From Streptomyces sp. AJS327 (GTDB taxonomy: Bacteria > Actinomycetota > Actinomycetes > Streptomycetales > Streptomycetaceae), in the NCBI RefSeq assembly GCF_013450295.1, contig NZ_SKBR01000001.1, positions 2,226,001 to 2,290,000 of the forward strand: a DNA stretch of 64,000 nt. The letters run 5' to 3'. A program made the translations under genes and the position numbers. Positions 1 to 8,468 of this stretch are shown in pieces. The stretch's first letter is position 1; each line of letters begins with the position of its first letter. The notes below the pieces were generated by a model that was given only the letters and a program-made list of their open reading frames with translations, made no database searches and was not told the origin of the DNA.

Positions 1-663
1 CGCCAGCGCGCCGCTCGACAGCCGGACGACCAGCACGGTCGCCCCCGGCCTCGGCCCCGGCAGCACCGGGTGCGCGGTCACCTCGACGGGCCACGCGCCG
101 GTGAGGTCGAGCACCGGGCTCAGGGTGTGCGTGCAGTACGCGGTGGGGCCGATCCGCCCCCGCCAGTGCCCCGGGTCGCCCACCAGCGCCGCCTCCCGCT
201 CCGGGGACAGCCCGTGCAGGTAGTCGGCCTCGATCAGGGTCACCTCGCCGATCTCGCCGCCGCCCAGGGACTCCGCGAGCAACCGGACGTGCGGATGCAG
301 CACGTAGTTCTCCGCGAAGGAGTACCGCGCCGGGCCGCGCTCGGCCGCCTCGACCAGTGCCCGCCCCTCCTCCTCCGTCCCGCACGCCGCGCACTCCGCG
401 AGCACGTGAACTCCGCGCTCCAGGAAGGCGACGGACGGCTCGGCGTGCGCGTCGAAGTCATGGGCCAGCACCACACCGTCCAGCGGCCGGTCGAGCAGCT
501 CCGGCCAGTCACGGGCCGTCCACGCGCCGGGGAACTCCGCCGCCGCGGACGCCAGCACCTCCGCGTCGCGCTCGCAGAGCGCGGCCACCTCCAGCCCCAA
601 CCGGGCACACCAGCGGGCCAGTTCACGCCCCCGCCGCAGTCCGACCACACCGATCCTCGCCAT
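1..663 (-). CDS. Gfo/Idh/MocA-type oxidoreductase, partial (C-terminus off the window)
   Basis: The first 221 residues of a minus-strand gene are visible; the stop codon lies outside the window. It begins ATG at 663 with an N-terminal Rossmann nucleotide-binding start (MARIGVVGL) and continues into the second domain typical of Gfo/Idh/MocA dehydrogenases. These are NAD(P)-dependent, soluble, and act on sugars, inositols or related substrates. In most family members the end of the Rossmann domain carries a Glu-Lys-Pro motif whose Lys is catalytic. Here residues 90-92 read Glu-Cys-Ala, so the usual Lys is missing and the activity may be altered. The substrate cannot be told from the sequence. 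The start is supported by a GC-rich purine stretch upstream rather than a strong Shine-Dalgarno. Confidence 0.75.
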   Translation of the reverse strand, partial: MARIGVVGLRRGRELARWCARLGLEVAALCERDAEVLASAAAEFPGAWTARDWPELLDRPLDGVVLAHDFDAHAEPSVAFLERGVHVLAECAACGTEEEGRALVEAAERGPARYSFAENYVLHPHVRLLAESLGGGEIGEVTLIEADYLHGLSPEREAALVGDPGHWRGRIGPTAYCTHTLSPVLDLTGAWPVEVTAHPVLPGPRPGATVLVVRLSSGALA

Positions 664-1115
664 GGCGGGAGCCTGCGCCCTCCCCGCGGCGTCGGCAAGC
701 GAATATCACCCGGGCACCCGGACGGGCGGGGGAGACGCCCCCGTCCAGCCCCACCACCCCGGCGTACCGCGCCCCCGGGTGCCCAACGCGCCCGGTACGC
801 GGGGGCGTTGGGCCGCGTCGGTGCTGGGCCGTCGCCCGGGCTCGTGAAGACGAAACGGTGTCGGACGGGGCGGGTTGGAGTCCGCCGGGGTGCCCGGCGG
901 GCCGCGTCCGCGTCCCCGGCCGGTGGCGGAACGGATCCCCGCCACCCCACCCCACCGGCCCGACTCCGCTCCGGACAGGGCTGGTTACCCCGTACCGGGC
1001 GGGAAGTACCGCCGCGCGGGCGGTGGATGGGAACGCACGGACGGCGCGGAACCGCTCGGGCGAGAGGTGGGGGAACCGGTGATCGGTGATCGGCGCCCGC
1101 GGCGCCGTGGGGCGG
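664..1115. other. Intergenic region with no supported gene
   Basis: This 452-bp stretch lies between two minus-strand genes. The open frames across it are low-complexity Arg/Pro/Gly translations of GC-rich DNA with no recognisable domain, start signal or family. The only structure I can support is the hairpin at 782-812. Confidence 0.6.
782..812. terminator. Stem-loop, possible terminator
   Basis: The arms 782-793 (CCCAACGCGCCC) and 801-812 (GGGGGCGTTGGG) pair over 12 bp with one mismatch around a 7-nt loop. It lies downstream of the small cysteine-containing gene ending at 1116 and upstream of the oxidoreductase. It has no T tract, which is usual for Streptomyces terminators. Confidence 0.5.
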
Positions 1116-1502
1116 TCAGCCCTGACGGGCCGCCATCCGCACCATCGGACGCGAGCTGGGGCCGCCGATGTGCGAGAACGGCTGCGTCCGCCAGTCCAGC
1201 CCCTCGGGCAGTGTCAACAGCGCCGCGGCGTCCTCCTGGGTGTGGCCCGCGTCATCGGCCGGCGGCGCGTCCGCCACCCGGCGTCCTGACCCCTGGCAGA
1301 CCGTCAGCCCGAAGGGATCCCAGGGCGTCGGGCACAGCGCGTGCGGGGGAAGCTCCTCCTCGTGTGCCAGCACGGCGATCGGCTGGCCGCAGTCCGGGCA
1401 GCTGACCCGGAAGATGTCGTAGAACTCGCCGTCGGACACGGCGCCTCGGGTGCGCTCCGCCGTGTCCTCGTCCTCCGTGGCACGGATCGGCTGTGTGCGC
1501 AT
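1116..1502 (-). CDS. Small conserved protein with Cys pairs, unknown function
   Basis: A 128-residue soluble protein starting MRTQPIRATEDED. The ATG at 1502 was chosen because GAGGGGG lies just upstream; a longer frame up to 1586 lacks such a site. It contains a CPDCG motif near residue 38 and further Cys residues in a later stretch (LCPTPW and VCQGSG), suggesting a small metal-binding or zinc-ribbon-like fold. It is divergent from the Lrp-type regulator at 1699, with about 196 bp between. I do not recognise a family with a known function; the assignment as a real gene rests on the ribosome binding site and a plausible non-repetitive composition. Confidence 0.7.
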   Translation of the reverse strand: MRTQPIRATEDEDTAERTRGAVSDGEFYDIFRVSCPDCGQPIAVLAHEEELPPHALCPTPWDPFGLTVCQGSGRRVADAPPADDAGHTQEDAAALLTLPEGLDWRTQPFSHIGGPSSRPMVRMAARQG

Positions 1503-1686
1503 GCAACCCCCCTCGGGTGGACCGGCCGGGCTGCTGTCTCCGGCTCCAGCAAGGATTTCCCGTCGTGTCTCCCCCGTAATCTCCACGCCCGGACCGACCG
1601 TGGGGCGCGAGTGTGGCCTTGCTCACATCCCCTGCCGTGCCGGGGGCGGACCGCGCTCCCGGTGTGCCGGGGAGCGCCCGGCGCAG

Positions 1687-1692
1687 TAGGTT
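1687..1692 (+). promoter_or_regulatory. Probable -10 element of a leaderless transcript for the Lrp-type regulator
   Basis: TAGGTT lies 6 nt before the GTG start at 1699, and no Shine-Dalgarno sequence precedes that GTG. This spacing would put transcription initiation on the start codon. No good -35 hexamer is visible. Confidence 0.45.
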
Positions 1693-1698
1693 GAGCGG

Positions 1699-2139
1699 GT
1701 GGAGGACTTGGACCGGCAGATCGTGGAACTGCTCGTCACCGACGGGCGGATGAGCTACACCGACCTGGGCAAGGCCACCGGCCTGTCCACCTCGGCCGTA
1801 CACCAGCGGGTACGCCGGCTGGAGCAGCGGGGGGTGATCCGGGGGTACGCGGCGATCGTCGACCCGGAGGCGGTCGGCCTGCCGCTCACCGCGTTCATCT
1901 CCGTCAAACCCTTCGACCCCAGCGCGCCCGACGACATCGCGGACCGGCTCGCCGAGGTCCCCGAGATCGAGGCGTGCCACAGCGTCGCGGGGGACGAGAA
2001 CTACATCCTCAAGGTGCGCGTGGCCACCCCCATCGAACTGGAGCACCTGCTGGCCCGTATCCGCAGCCTGGCCGGGGTGTCCACCCGTACCACCGTGGTG
2101 CTCTCCACGCCCTACGAGGCCCGCCCGCCCCGCGTGTGA
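1699..2139 (+). CDS. Lrp/AsnC-family transcriptional regulator
   Basis: A 146-residue protein of normal Lrp/AsnC length. Residues about 4-50 form the winged helix-turn-helix (DLGKATGLSTSAVHQRVRRL) and residues about 65-140 the RAM/AsnC ligand-binding domain (VAGDENYILKVRVAT). Such proteins sense amino acids or related effectors and bind DNA as dimers to octamers. The start is a GTG preceded by TAGGTT at 1687-1692 and no Shine-Dalgarno, so the transcript may be leaderless. The gene is divergent from the small Cys protein and lies 111 bp upstream of a co-directional amidohydrolase, which it could regulate; that link is inference from position only. Confidence 0.92.
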   Translation: MEDLDRQIVELLVTDGRMSYTDLGKATGLSTSAVHQRVRRLEQRGVIRGYAAIVDPEAVGLPLTAFISVKPFDPSAPDDIADRLAEVPEIEACHSVAGDENYILKVRVATPIELEHLLARIRSLAGVSTRTTVVLSTPYEARPPRV

Positions 2140-2250
2140 CCCCACGCGACCGGCGCGCGCCGCCGCGGCCGGGCCCAACCCCCGGTATCCGACGGGTCCC
2201 CGGCCACCCCCGCGCACCACGCGACGGCGCGCGGGCGGGAAACTGGTCCC

Positions 2251-3891
2251 ATGAACGACAGCACCGCGTCCCCCGCCGACGGCCCCACCACCCTGCTGCG
2301 CGGCGGCGCCGTCCACAGCCCCGCCGACCCGTTCGCCACCGCGATGGTCACCCAGGGTGGCCGGATCGCCTGGGTCGGCTCCGAGGGCGCGGCCGACTCC
2401 TTCGCCGACGGCGTGGACGAGACGGTGTGGCTGGACGGCGCGCTCGTCACCCCGACCTTCACGGACGCGCATGTGCACACGACGTCCGCCGGGTTGGCGC
2501 TGACCGGGCTGGACCTCGCCGGGGCGGCCGACCCCCGCGAGGCGCTGGAACGGATCCGCGCGCACGCCGCCCGGCATCCCGGGGCCGGGGTGCTGCTGGG
2601 CACCGGCTGGGACACCACCGACTGGCCCGGCCAGCGCCACCCCAGCCGTGCCGAACTGGACGAGGCGGCCGGCGGACGGCCGCTCTACCTCTCCCGCGTC
2701 GACGCCCACTCGGCGCTCGCCAGCACCGCGCTGCTCGCCCTCGTCCCGCACGTCAGCGACCTCGACGGCTGGGCGGACGAGGCGCCGCTCACGGGCGCCG
2801 CGCACCACGCGGTGCGGGCCGCGGCGCACGCCGCGCTCAGCCCCGGGCAGCGTGCCGAGGCCCAGCGCGCGGCGCGCGCGCACGCCGCCTCGCTCGGGAT
2901 CGGCGCGCTGCACGAGTGCGGCGGCCCGGAGATCTCCAGCGTCGAGGACCTGACCGGACTGCTGGAGCTGGCCGCCCGCGAACCCGGCCCGCACGTCTTC
3001 GGCTACTGGGCCGAACTCGTCGCGTCCGCGAAGGAAGCGGAGGCGATCCGGCGGCTCGGAGCGCTCGGCGCGGCCGGTGACCTCTTCGTCGACGGCTCGC
3101 TCGGCTCGCACACCGCCTCCCTCACCCACCCCTACGCCGACGCCCCGCACACCGGGCGGGCCCACCTCGACGCCGACGCGGTGGCCGGGCACATCGCCGC
3201 CTGCACGGAGGCGGGACTCCAGGCGGGCTTCCACGCCATCGGGGACGGCGCGCTGGAGACCGTCACCCAGGGCGTGCGCCGCGCCTCCACCGTCGTCGGC
3301 CACGGCCGTATCCGCGCGGCCCGGCACCGGGTGGAGCACGCCGAGATGCTCACCGCCGAAACCATCTCCGCCTTCGCGGAGTTCGCCCTCACCGCCTCCG
3401 TACAGCCCGGTTTCGACGCGGCCTGGGGCGGGGCGGACGGCATGTACGCACGGCGCCTCGGCGCCGACCGCGCCCGCACCCTCAACCCGTACGCCGCGCT
3501 CCAGCGCGCGGGCGTCCCGCTCGCGCTCGGCTCGGACTGCCCCGTCACGCCCCTCGGCCCCTGGGCCGCGGTGCGGGCCGCCGCCTTCCACCGCACCCCC
3601 GAGCACCGGATCTCGGTCCGGGGCGCGTTCACCGCGCACACCCGTGGCGGCTGGCGCGCGATCGGCCGGGACGACGCGGGCGTTCTCGTCCCGGGCGCAC
3701 CCGCCGACTACGCGGTCTGGACCACCGGGGACCTCGTGGTGCAGACGCCCGACGACCGGGTCGCCAACTGGTCGACCGATCCACGCTCCGGCACCCCGGG
3801 GCTCCCCGACCTCACGCCGGGTGCCCAACTCCCCGTCTGTCGGCGGACGGTGGTTGACGGACGCACCGTCTACGCACGACCGAACGAGTGA
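2251..3891 (+). CDS. Amidohydrolase family protein (YtcJ-like)
   Basis: A 546-residue metal-dependent hydrolase of the YtcJ/AepA-like group. The metal-binding His-x-His pair is at residues 74 and 76 in TDAHVHTT, and the late Asp is at residue 429 in LGSDCPVTP. Intermediate His residues occur in HAIGDGALE and RHRVEHAEM. These proteins hydrolyse amide or related bonds in the cytoplasm; the substrate is unknown for most members. The start ATG at 2251 gives the usual short beta-sandwich beginning (LLRGGAVHSP). It follows the Lrp-type regulator on the same strand. Confidence 0.9.
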   Translation: MNDSTASPADGPTTLLRGGAVHSPADPFATAMVTQGGRIAWVGSEGAADSFADGVDETVWLDGALVTPTFTDAHVHTTSAGLALTGLDLAGAADPREALERIRAHAARHPGAGVLLGTGWDTTDWPGQRHPSRAELDEAAGGRPLYLSRVDAHSALASTALLALVPHVSDLDGWADEAPLTGAAHHAVRAAAHAALSPGQRAEAQRAARAHAASLGIGALHECGGPEISSVEDLTGLLELAAREPGPHVFGYWAELVASAKEAEAIRRLGALGAAGDLFVDGSLGSHTASLTHPYADAPHTGRAHLDADAVAGHIAACTEAGLQAGFHAIGDGALETVTQGVRRASTVVGHGRIRAARHRVEHAEMLTAETISAFAEFALTASVQPGFDAAWGGADGMYARRLGADRARTLNPYAALQRAGVPLALGSDCPVTPLGPWAAVRAAAFHRTPEHRISVRGAFTAHTRGGWRAIGRDDAGVLVPGAPADYAVWTTGDLVVQTPDDRVANWSTDPRSGTPGLPDLTPGAQLPVCRRTVVDGRTVYARPNE

Positions 3892-4611
3892 CGTACTGCC
3901 GCGCCATACCGCCGAACGACGTGCCGTCGGCCTGTCGGCCCCCGCGAACCGCTCCGCACTGACCTGGTACTTCTCCGAAACGCCGCAGGTTACGAAGCTG
4001 TTGACAGGAAACCGACGGAGACGGGTAGGTTCAGCCGAGTCCACCACAGGACGTCCGACCGGGGAACTTCCGCGCAGTCGTCGAACGCCGCTGGGCCATG
4101 GGGTGGTGCGCCGAGCTGGCACACCACCGCTGGGAGCCAGGTCCAGCGCCCGCGGCACGGGGGCGGAGGCTTCCGGCTGGTTGGCAGGTGCGACCCGGGG
4201 CGGGGCCCGGACGCTCAGTAGACAACGGCTCTCGGTCGGCCCGCAGCCAGCGGGTCCCAGGTCGGCCCGAAGGGCGCCGGGTCCCGATCCGCCGCGGCGG
4301 ACGCCGTGGCCGTCCCCACCCGGTCACCCCCTCCCGTCGCCGGAACCACAGCCCCGGACCCCTGGCGGCCCGGCGTCTCCGCAGGTCTCCCCGCCTCCAC
4401 GTCCCACCCCCCTTGCCCCACCCGGTGTCCCCCGTGGCGGGGGCCCGGAGAGGGCGGGGAGGGCGGCGGGCGCCGGCTCCGGCCGCCCGGCCGCCGGAGC
4501 GTCCCGCGCGCCGGAGCCGTCACCGCCGTGCGTTCCCACCCACCCCGCGTGCGGTGCCGTGCGGGATGTACCGTCACCTCACCACCGATGACCTCCAGGA
4601 AGGCCGCGACC
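3892..4611. other. Long intergenic region with a promoter and a structured leader
   Basis: These 720 bp separate the amidohydrolase from lnt. The first 150 bp are clearly less GC-rich and contain a promoter at 4001-4031. The remainder is GC-rich and has local inverted repeats, for example GGTGGTG near 4103 with CACCACC near 4123. No coding frame here has a recognisable product, so the stretch is either a long 5' leader for lnt-ppm1-fxsA or a separate small RNA. Confidence 0.55.
4001..4031 (+). promoter_or_regulatory. Vegetative-type (HrdB-like) promoter
   Basis: A perfect -35 TTGACA at 4001-4006 is followed by TAGGTT at 4026-4031 with a 19-nt spacer (or GTAGGT with 18). It sits in an AT-enriched patch about 580 bp before the lnt start, pointing toward lnt. 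Confidence 0.6.
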
Positions 4612-6393
4612 GTGCCATCGGGCCACGACACCACCGCAGCACCCGCTCCCGACGGCCCCTCCACGGCCGAGTCGGAGCACCAGGGCGCCCCGACCCCCGC
4701 GGACGGCCAGACCCCCCGCGACGCCGGGTCCGCGCCGGAGCCCGGCGCCCCGGACGCGGACCAGGGGGCCGACGGCCCCCGTCCCTCCGCCGGGCGCCGT
4801 CTCCTGGCGCGGGCCCGGCGGGGAGCCCCCCGCGCCGCGGGCGCCGCGGCCGCCGGGGTGGCGCTCGCCCTCGCCTTCCCCCCGTACGGCCTGTGGCTGC
4901 TCTCGCCGCTGGCGGTGGCCGCGCTGTCCCTGCTGACGCGGGGCCGCACGGCGCGCGGTGGAGCCTGGATCGGGCTCGCCTTCGGCTGGCCCTTCTTCAC
5001 CGTCCTGCTCAAGTGGCTGCACGTGGTGGGCTGGGACGCGGTGATCGGCCTCGCCTTCCTCCAGGGACTCTTCGTCGCCGCGCTCGGCGCGGGGCTGGCC
5101 GTCACCTCCCGGCTACCGCTCTGGCCCCTGTGGGGCGCCTGCCTCTGGGTGGCCGAGGAACTGGCCCGGGACCGGTTCCCGTTCGGCGGCTTCCCCTGGG
5201 GGCGGCTCGCCTTCGCCAACACCGGCTCCTCCTTCACGCCGCTCGCGGCGCTCGGCGGCGCCCCGCTGGTCACCTTCGCCGTCGCGCTCACCGGCACACT
5301 GCTGGCCGCCGTCGCCTGGTCGGCCTGGCGGTCGCGCCGGGCTCCGCGCACCGTGCGGAGCCTCGCCCCGGCGGCGGGGAGCCTGGCGCTCGCTGGAGCG
5401 GTCACCGCGGCCGGATACGCGGTACCGGTGCCGACCGCGGCGGACGACACGGTCGAGATCGCCGTGGTGCAGGGCAACGTCCAGCAGCCCGGCATGGACT
5501 TCCTGGGCCGTCCGATGAAGATCCTCAACAACCACGTCGAGGCCACCCTGGACCTCGCGAAACGGGTCGACCGGGGCGAGGCCGACCAGCCCGACCTGGT
5601 GATCTGGCCGGAGAACGCATCCGACCTGGACCCCCACAAGTACCCAGAGGCGCGGCGGCGGATCGACGAGGCCGTCCGCGCCATCGGCGTGCCCGTGCTG
5701 GTCGGCGCCCTGGTGGACCACCCCACCAAGGAGGGGTACGTCGAGAACCAGGGCATCGTCTGGGACCCGAAGACCGGTCCCGGCGCCTCCTACACCAAGC
5801 AGCACCCGGTGCCCTTCGGTGAGTACGTCCCCTACCGGGACCAGCTCAGCAAGATCATCTCCCGGCTCGACCGGGTGCCGCGCGACTTCTACCCGGGGGA
5901 GAAGTCGGGCGTCCTACAGACCGGCCCCGCCCGGCTCGGCGACGTGATCTGCTTCGAGGTCGCCTACGACGAGATCCCCCGGGACACCGTCAACGACGGG
6001 GCCCGCGCGCTCGTCGTCCAGACGAACAACGCCACCTACGGCGAGACGGGTCAGCCCGAGCAGCAGCTCGCCATGTCCAAGCTGCGGGCCATCGAACACG
6101 GCCGCGCCATCGTCACCGCCGCGCCCAGCGGCATCAGCGCCATCGTGGCGCCGGACGGCACGATCCAGCAGCGCACCGAGGAGTTCACGCGGGACGTCCT
6201 CACCGGAAGCCTGCCGCTGCGGGACGACCGGACGCTGGCGGACCGCGTCGGTGCGGCGCCCGAGTGGACACTCGCTATGGTGGGCGCCCTGTCCTGCGCC
6301 GGGGCCTGGTTCCTCGGCCGCCGGGCACGCCGGGCGACACCCGAGGGGAGCCCGGAGCAGGAAGTCGACACCGAGGGGCAGGGGAAGCAGTGA
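4612..6393 (+). CDS. lnt: Apolipoprotein N-acyltransferase
   Basis: This 593-residue membrane protein transfers an acyl chain to the N-terminal Cys of lipoproteins at the outer face of the membrane. Several hydrophobic segments (about residues 75-300) precede a carbon-nitrogen hydrolase domain. The catalytic triad is visible as Glu334 (VIWPENASD), Lys396 (YTKQHPVPFG) and Cys447 (GDVICFEVAYDE). A longer frame from 4306 exists, but GTG at 4612 has AGGAAGG at 4597-4603 with 8-nt spacing, so it is preferred over the ATG at 4588. The stop codon overlaps the GTG of ppm1 by 4 nt, as expected from the functional coupling of lipoprotein acylation and polyprenol-mannose synthesis in actinomycetes. Confidence 0.93.
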   Translation: MPSGHDTTAAPAPDGPSTAESEHQGAPTPADGQTPRDAGSAPEPGAPDADQGADGPRPSAGRRLLARARRGAPRAAGAAAAGVALALAFPPYGLWLLSPLAVAALSLLTRGRTARGGAWIGLAFGWPFFTVLLKWLHVVGWDAVIGLAFLQGLFVAALGAGLAVTSRLPLWPLWGACLWVAEELARDRFPFGGFPWGRLAFANTGSSFTPLAALGGAPLVTFAVALTGTLLAAVAWSAWRSRRAPRTVRSLAPAAGSLALAGAVTAAGYAVPVPTAADDTVEIAVVQGNVQQPGMDFLGRPMKILNNHVEATLDLAKRVDRGEADQPDLVIWPENASDLDPHKYPEARRRIDEAVRAIGVPVLVGALVDHPTKEGYVENQGIVWDPKTGPGASYTKQHPVPFGEYVPYRDQLSKIISRLDRVPRDFYPGEKSGVLQTGPARLGDVICFEVAYDEIPRDTVNDGARALVVQTNNATYGETGQPEQQLAMSKLRAIEHGRAIVTAAPSGISAIVAPDGTIQQRTEEFTRDVLTGSLPLRDDRTLADRVGAAPEWTLAMVGALSCAGAWFLGRRARRATPEGSPEQEVDTEGQGKQ

Positions 6394-7160
6394 CGGACGC
6401 CGGAGAGCAGAGGGAGTTCGGGCCGCTCGGCACCGCGCTGGTCATCATCCCGACCTACAACGAGGCGGACAACATCCAGCAGGTGGTCTCCCGGGTGCGC
6501 GCCGCCGTACCGGAGGCGCACGTCCTGATCGCCGACGACAACAGCCCCGACGGCACCGGCAAGGTCGCCGACGAGCTGGCGGCCGAGGACGACCAGGTGC
6601 GCGTGCTGCACCGGCGCGGCAAGGAGGGCCTGGGCGCCGCCTACCTCGCCGGGTTCCGGTGGGGCATCGAGCACGGCTTCGGGGTGCTGGTGGAGATGGA
6701 CGCCGACGGCTCGCACCAGCCCGAGGAGCTGCCCCGGCTGCTGACCGCGCTCCGGAGCGCGGACCTGGTGATCGGCTCCCGCTGGGTGCCCGGCGGCCGC
6801 ATCGTCAACTGGCCCGCGCACCGCAAGGCGATCTCGCGCTGCGGCAGCCTGTACTCCCGGATCATGCTCGACGTGGCGATGCGTGACGTGACCGCCGGGT
6901 TCCGCGCCTTCCGCAAGGAGACGCTGGAGGGCATCGACATGGACAGCATCGCCTCACAGGGCTACTGCTTCCAGGTCGAGCTGACCCGCCGCGCGGTCGG
7001 CGCCGGGTTCCACGTGACGGAGGTGCCCATCACCTTCGTGGAGCGGGAGCGCGGCGACTCCAAGATGAGCCAGGCGATCGTCGCGGAGGCGTTCTGGCGG
7101 GTGACCGCCTGGGGCGTGGAGGGCCGGGTGAAGAAAGTCCTCGGCCGCAGGCACACTTGA
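6390..7160 (+). CDS. ppm1: Polyprenol monophosphomannose synthase (GT2 family)
   Basis: A 256-residue family-2 glycosyltransferase that makes polyprenol-phosphate-mannose from GDP-mannose, the donor for protein O-mannosylation and lipoglycans. It shows the family start IIPTYNEADNI, the nucleotide motif ADDNSPDGTG, and the metal-binding Asp-Ala-Asp at residues 104-106 (EMDADGSH). The GTG start at 6390 overlaps the lnt stop and is preceded by a GAGGGGCAGGGG purine run. Translation is probably coupled to lnt. Unlike the fused mycobacterial Lnt-Ppm1 enzyme, the two domains are separate polypeptides here. The symbol follows the Streptomyces name for this enzyme. Confidence 0.93.
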   Translation: MTDAGEQREFGPLGTALVIIPTYNEADNIQQVVSRVRAAVPEAHVLIADDNSPDGTGKVADELAAEDDQVRVLHRRGKEGLGAAYLAGFRWGIEHGFGVLVEMDADGSHQPEELPRLLTALRSADLVIGSRWVPGGRIVNWPAHRKAISRCGSLYSRIMLDVAMRDVTAGFRAFRKETLEGIDMDSIASQGYCFQVELTRRAVGAGFHVTEVPITFVERERGDSKMSQAIVAEAFWRVTAWGVEGRVKKVLGRRHT

Positions 7161-7163
7161 ACC

Positions 7164-7787
7164 ATGACGACGCGCGCACCGTACCCCCACGAGCCCCCGC
7201 CCCAGGGGCCGGGCCCGCACGGCGCCGGGCCCCGGCGCCCCCGTCGCAGGGGCACCCCGCTGCCCCTGGCCCTCGCGGCGTTCGCGGTGCTGGAGATCTG
7301 GCTGCTGGTGCTGCTCACAGAGGCCGCCGGCGGGCTGACGGTGCTGGCCGTCCTGGCCGGTGGCTTCCTGCTCGGCTCCGTGCTGATGAAGCGGGCCGGG
7401 CGGCGCGCCTGGCAGGAGCTGGCGGAGAGCCTCCAGCGCGCCCAGCGCCCCGGCGCCGAACCGCCCACCGAGCGGCGCTCCACCGGGGGCGGCAACGCGC
7501 TCGCCATGCTCGGCGGGCTGCTGCTGATGGTGCCGGGACTGCTGAGTGACGTCCTGGGGCTGCTCTGCGTCTTCCCGCCCACCGCCCGGCTGCTGCGCCG
7601 CTCCCTGCGGCGGTACGCCGAGCGCCGGGCCTTCCCGGCCGGTGGCCTCGGCGACGCCTACCAGCAGGCGCGGAGCACCCAGGAGCGGTACCGGATGTGG
7701 CGCCCGGACGGCAAGGTGGTCGAGGGCGAGGTCATCCGGGACGAGGAGCCCCCCTCCGGCGGCGACCAGCCGCCCTCGGGACGCTGA
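7164..7787 (+). CDS. fxsA: FxsA family membrane protein
   Basis: A 207-residue membrane protein of the FxsA family. Hydrophobic segments lie at about residues 32-50, 52-72 and 112-140; the last contains the family pattern MVPGLLSDVLGLL followed by FPPTARLLRR. The N- and C-termini are Pro-rich and charged. FxsA homologues have been linked to phage F exclusion in Escherichia coli, but their cellular role is unclear. The gene starts 3 nt after ppm1 and so belongs to the lnt-ppm1-fxsA operon, which ends at the strong hairpin at 7877-7917. Confidence 0.88.
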   Translation: MTTRAPYPHEPPPQGPGPHGAGPRRPRRRGTPLPLALAAFAVLEIWLLVLLTEAAGGLTVLAVLAGGFLLGSVLMKRAGRRAWQELAESLQRAQRPGAEPPTERRSTGGGNALAMLGGLLLMVPGLLSDVLGLLCVFPPTARLLRRSLRRYAERRAFPAGGLGDAYQQARSTQERYRMWRPDGKVVEGEVIRDEEPPSGGDQPPSGR

Positions 7788-7876
7788 CCGCCGCCCCGGG
7801 AGACCGGGAGACGGGAAGGACGAGACGCGGCGCCGGAGAAACGCCCCGGAAAATCGACGGAGTACGCCGGAGAAAC

Positions 7877-7917
7877 GTGGGAGGCCCGGAACCGCTGAGC
7901 GGTTCCGGGCCTCCCAC
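7877..7917. terminator. Strong bidirectional terminator hairpin
   Basis: A perfect 20-bp inverted repeat (arms 7877-7896 and 7898-7917, GTGGGAGGCCCGGAACCGCT and its complement) lies between convergent fxsA and rbpA. It should terminate transcription from both sides. Confidence 0.85.
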
Positions 7918-7932
7918 ACGCCCACGGGGTGG

Positions 7933-8319
7933 TCAGGCGCTCTTGCGCTTGCCCGTGTTGTCATCCCGCGGATGGATGGCGATGTTCATCGTGCCGGAGC
8001 GGAGCACGGCCAGCCGCTCGGCCAGCACTTCCTCAAGCTCCTCGCGGGTGCGCCGCTCCATGAGCATGTCCCAGTGCGTACGCGCGGGCTTGCCCTTCTT
8101 CTCCTCAGGACCCTCGCCGTCGACAAGGAGTGCCTGCGCTCCGCACACCTTGCACTCCCACTCCGGCGGGACCTCAGCCTCTACCGAGAACGGCATCTCG
8201 AAACGATGGCCGTTCTGGCATGCGTACTCCACGGCCTGGCGCGGAGCCAGGTCGATACCGCGGTCGGTCTCGTAGCTGGTCACCACGAGTCGCGTGCCGC
8301 GCAGAGCTCGCTCACTCAT
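7933..8319 (-). CDS. rbpA: RNA polymerase-binding protein RbpA
   Basis: A 128-residue RbpA, a general activator in actinobacteria that binds group 1 sigma factors and the RNA polymerase core, stabilises open complexes and influences rifampicin tolerance. The start MSERALRGTR is followed by the zinc-binding set Cys34, His38, Cys56 and Cys59. A basic linker comes next, then the C-terminal sigma-interaction helix (about 83-105, RRTREELEEVLAERL). The ATG at 8319 has GGGAGG upstream; a 10-residue upstream extension in frame was rejected because it removes that spacing. The gene is preceded by a near-perfect SigR promoter (8381-8408), consistent with known oxidative-stress control of rbpA in Streptomyces coelicolor. 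Confidence 0.98.
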   Translation of the reverse strand: MSERALRGTRLVVTSYETDRGIDLAPRQAVEYACQNGHRFEMPFSVEAEVPPEWECKVCGAQALLVDGEGPEEKKGKPARTHWDMLMERRTREELEEVLAERLAVLRSGTMNIAIHPRDDNTGKRKSA

Positions 8320-8380
8320 GAATTCGTGCCTCCCGGGCTTGTCGCCCACAGGACAGGTGTCGCTGTCGTCGTCATCCGGT

Positions 8381-8408
8381 CAACGTCCGGTCGGCGGTGA
8401 AGATTCCC
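8381..8408 (-). promoter_or_regulatory. SigR-type promoter of rbpA
   Basis: On the minus strand, GGGAAT (8408-8403) and GTTG (8384-8381) are separated by exactly 18 nt. This matches the SigR consensus (GGAAT, 18-19 nt, GTT). It points to rbpA, giving a leader of roughly 55 nt. Confidence 0.88.
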
Positions 8409-8468
8409 GTAGTGGGACATGCGTCGCCCGTCGTGCCGCCCCTTCTTCGTACCCACCGTTGACCGGTT

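Noticed and set aside
1252..4158. Minus-strand open frame of 968 codons across the Lrp and amidohydrolase genes
   Set aside because: It is a shadow of two recognisable plus-strand genes, with Gly/Arg/Val-rich composition.
4306..4611. N-terminal extension of Lnt from an ATG at 4306
   Set aside because: The extension is Pro/Arg-rich and lacks a ribosome binding site, while GTG 4612 has an excellent AGGAAGG at 8-nt spacing.
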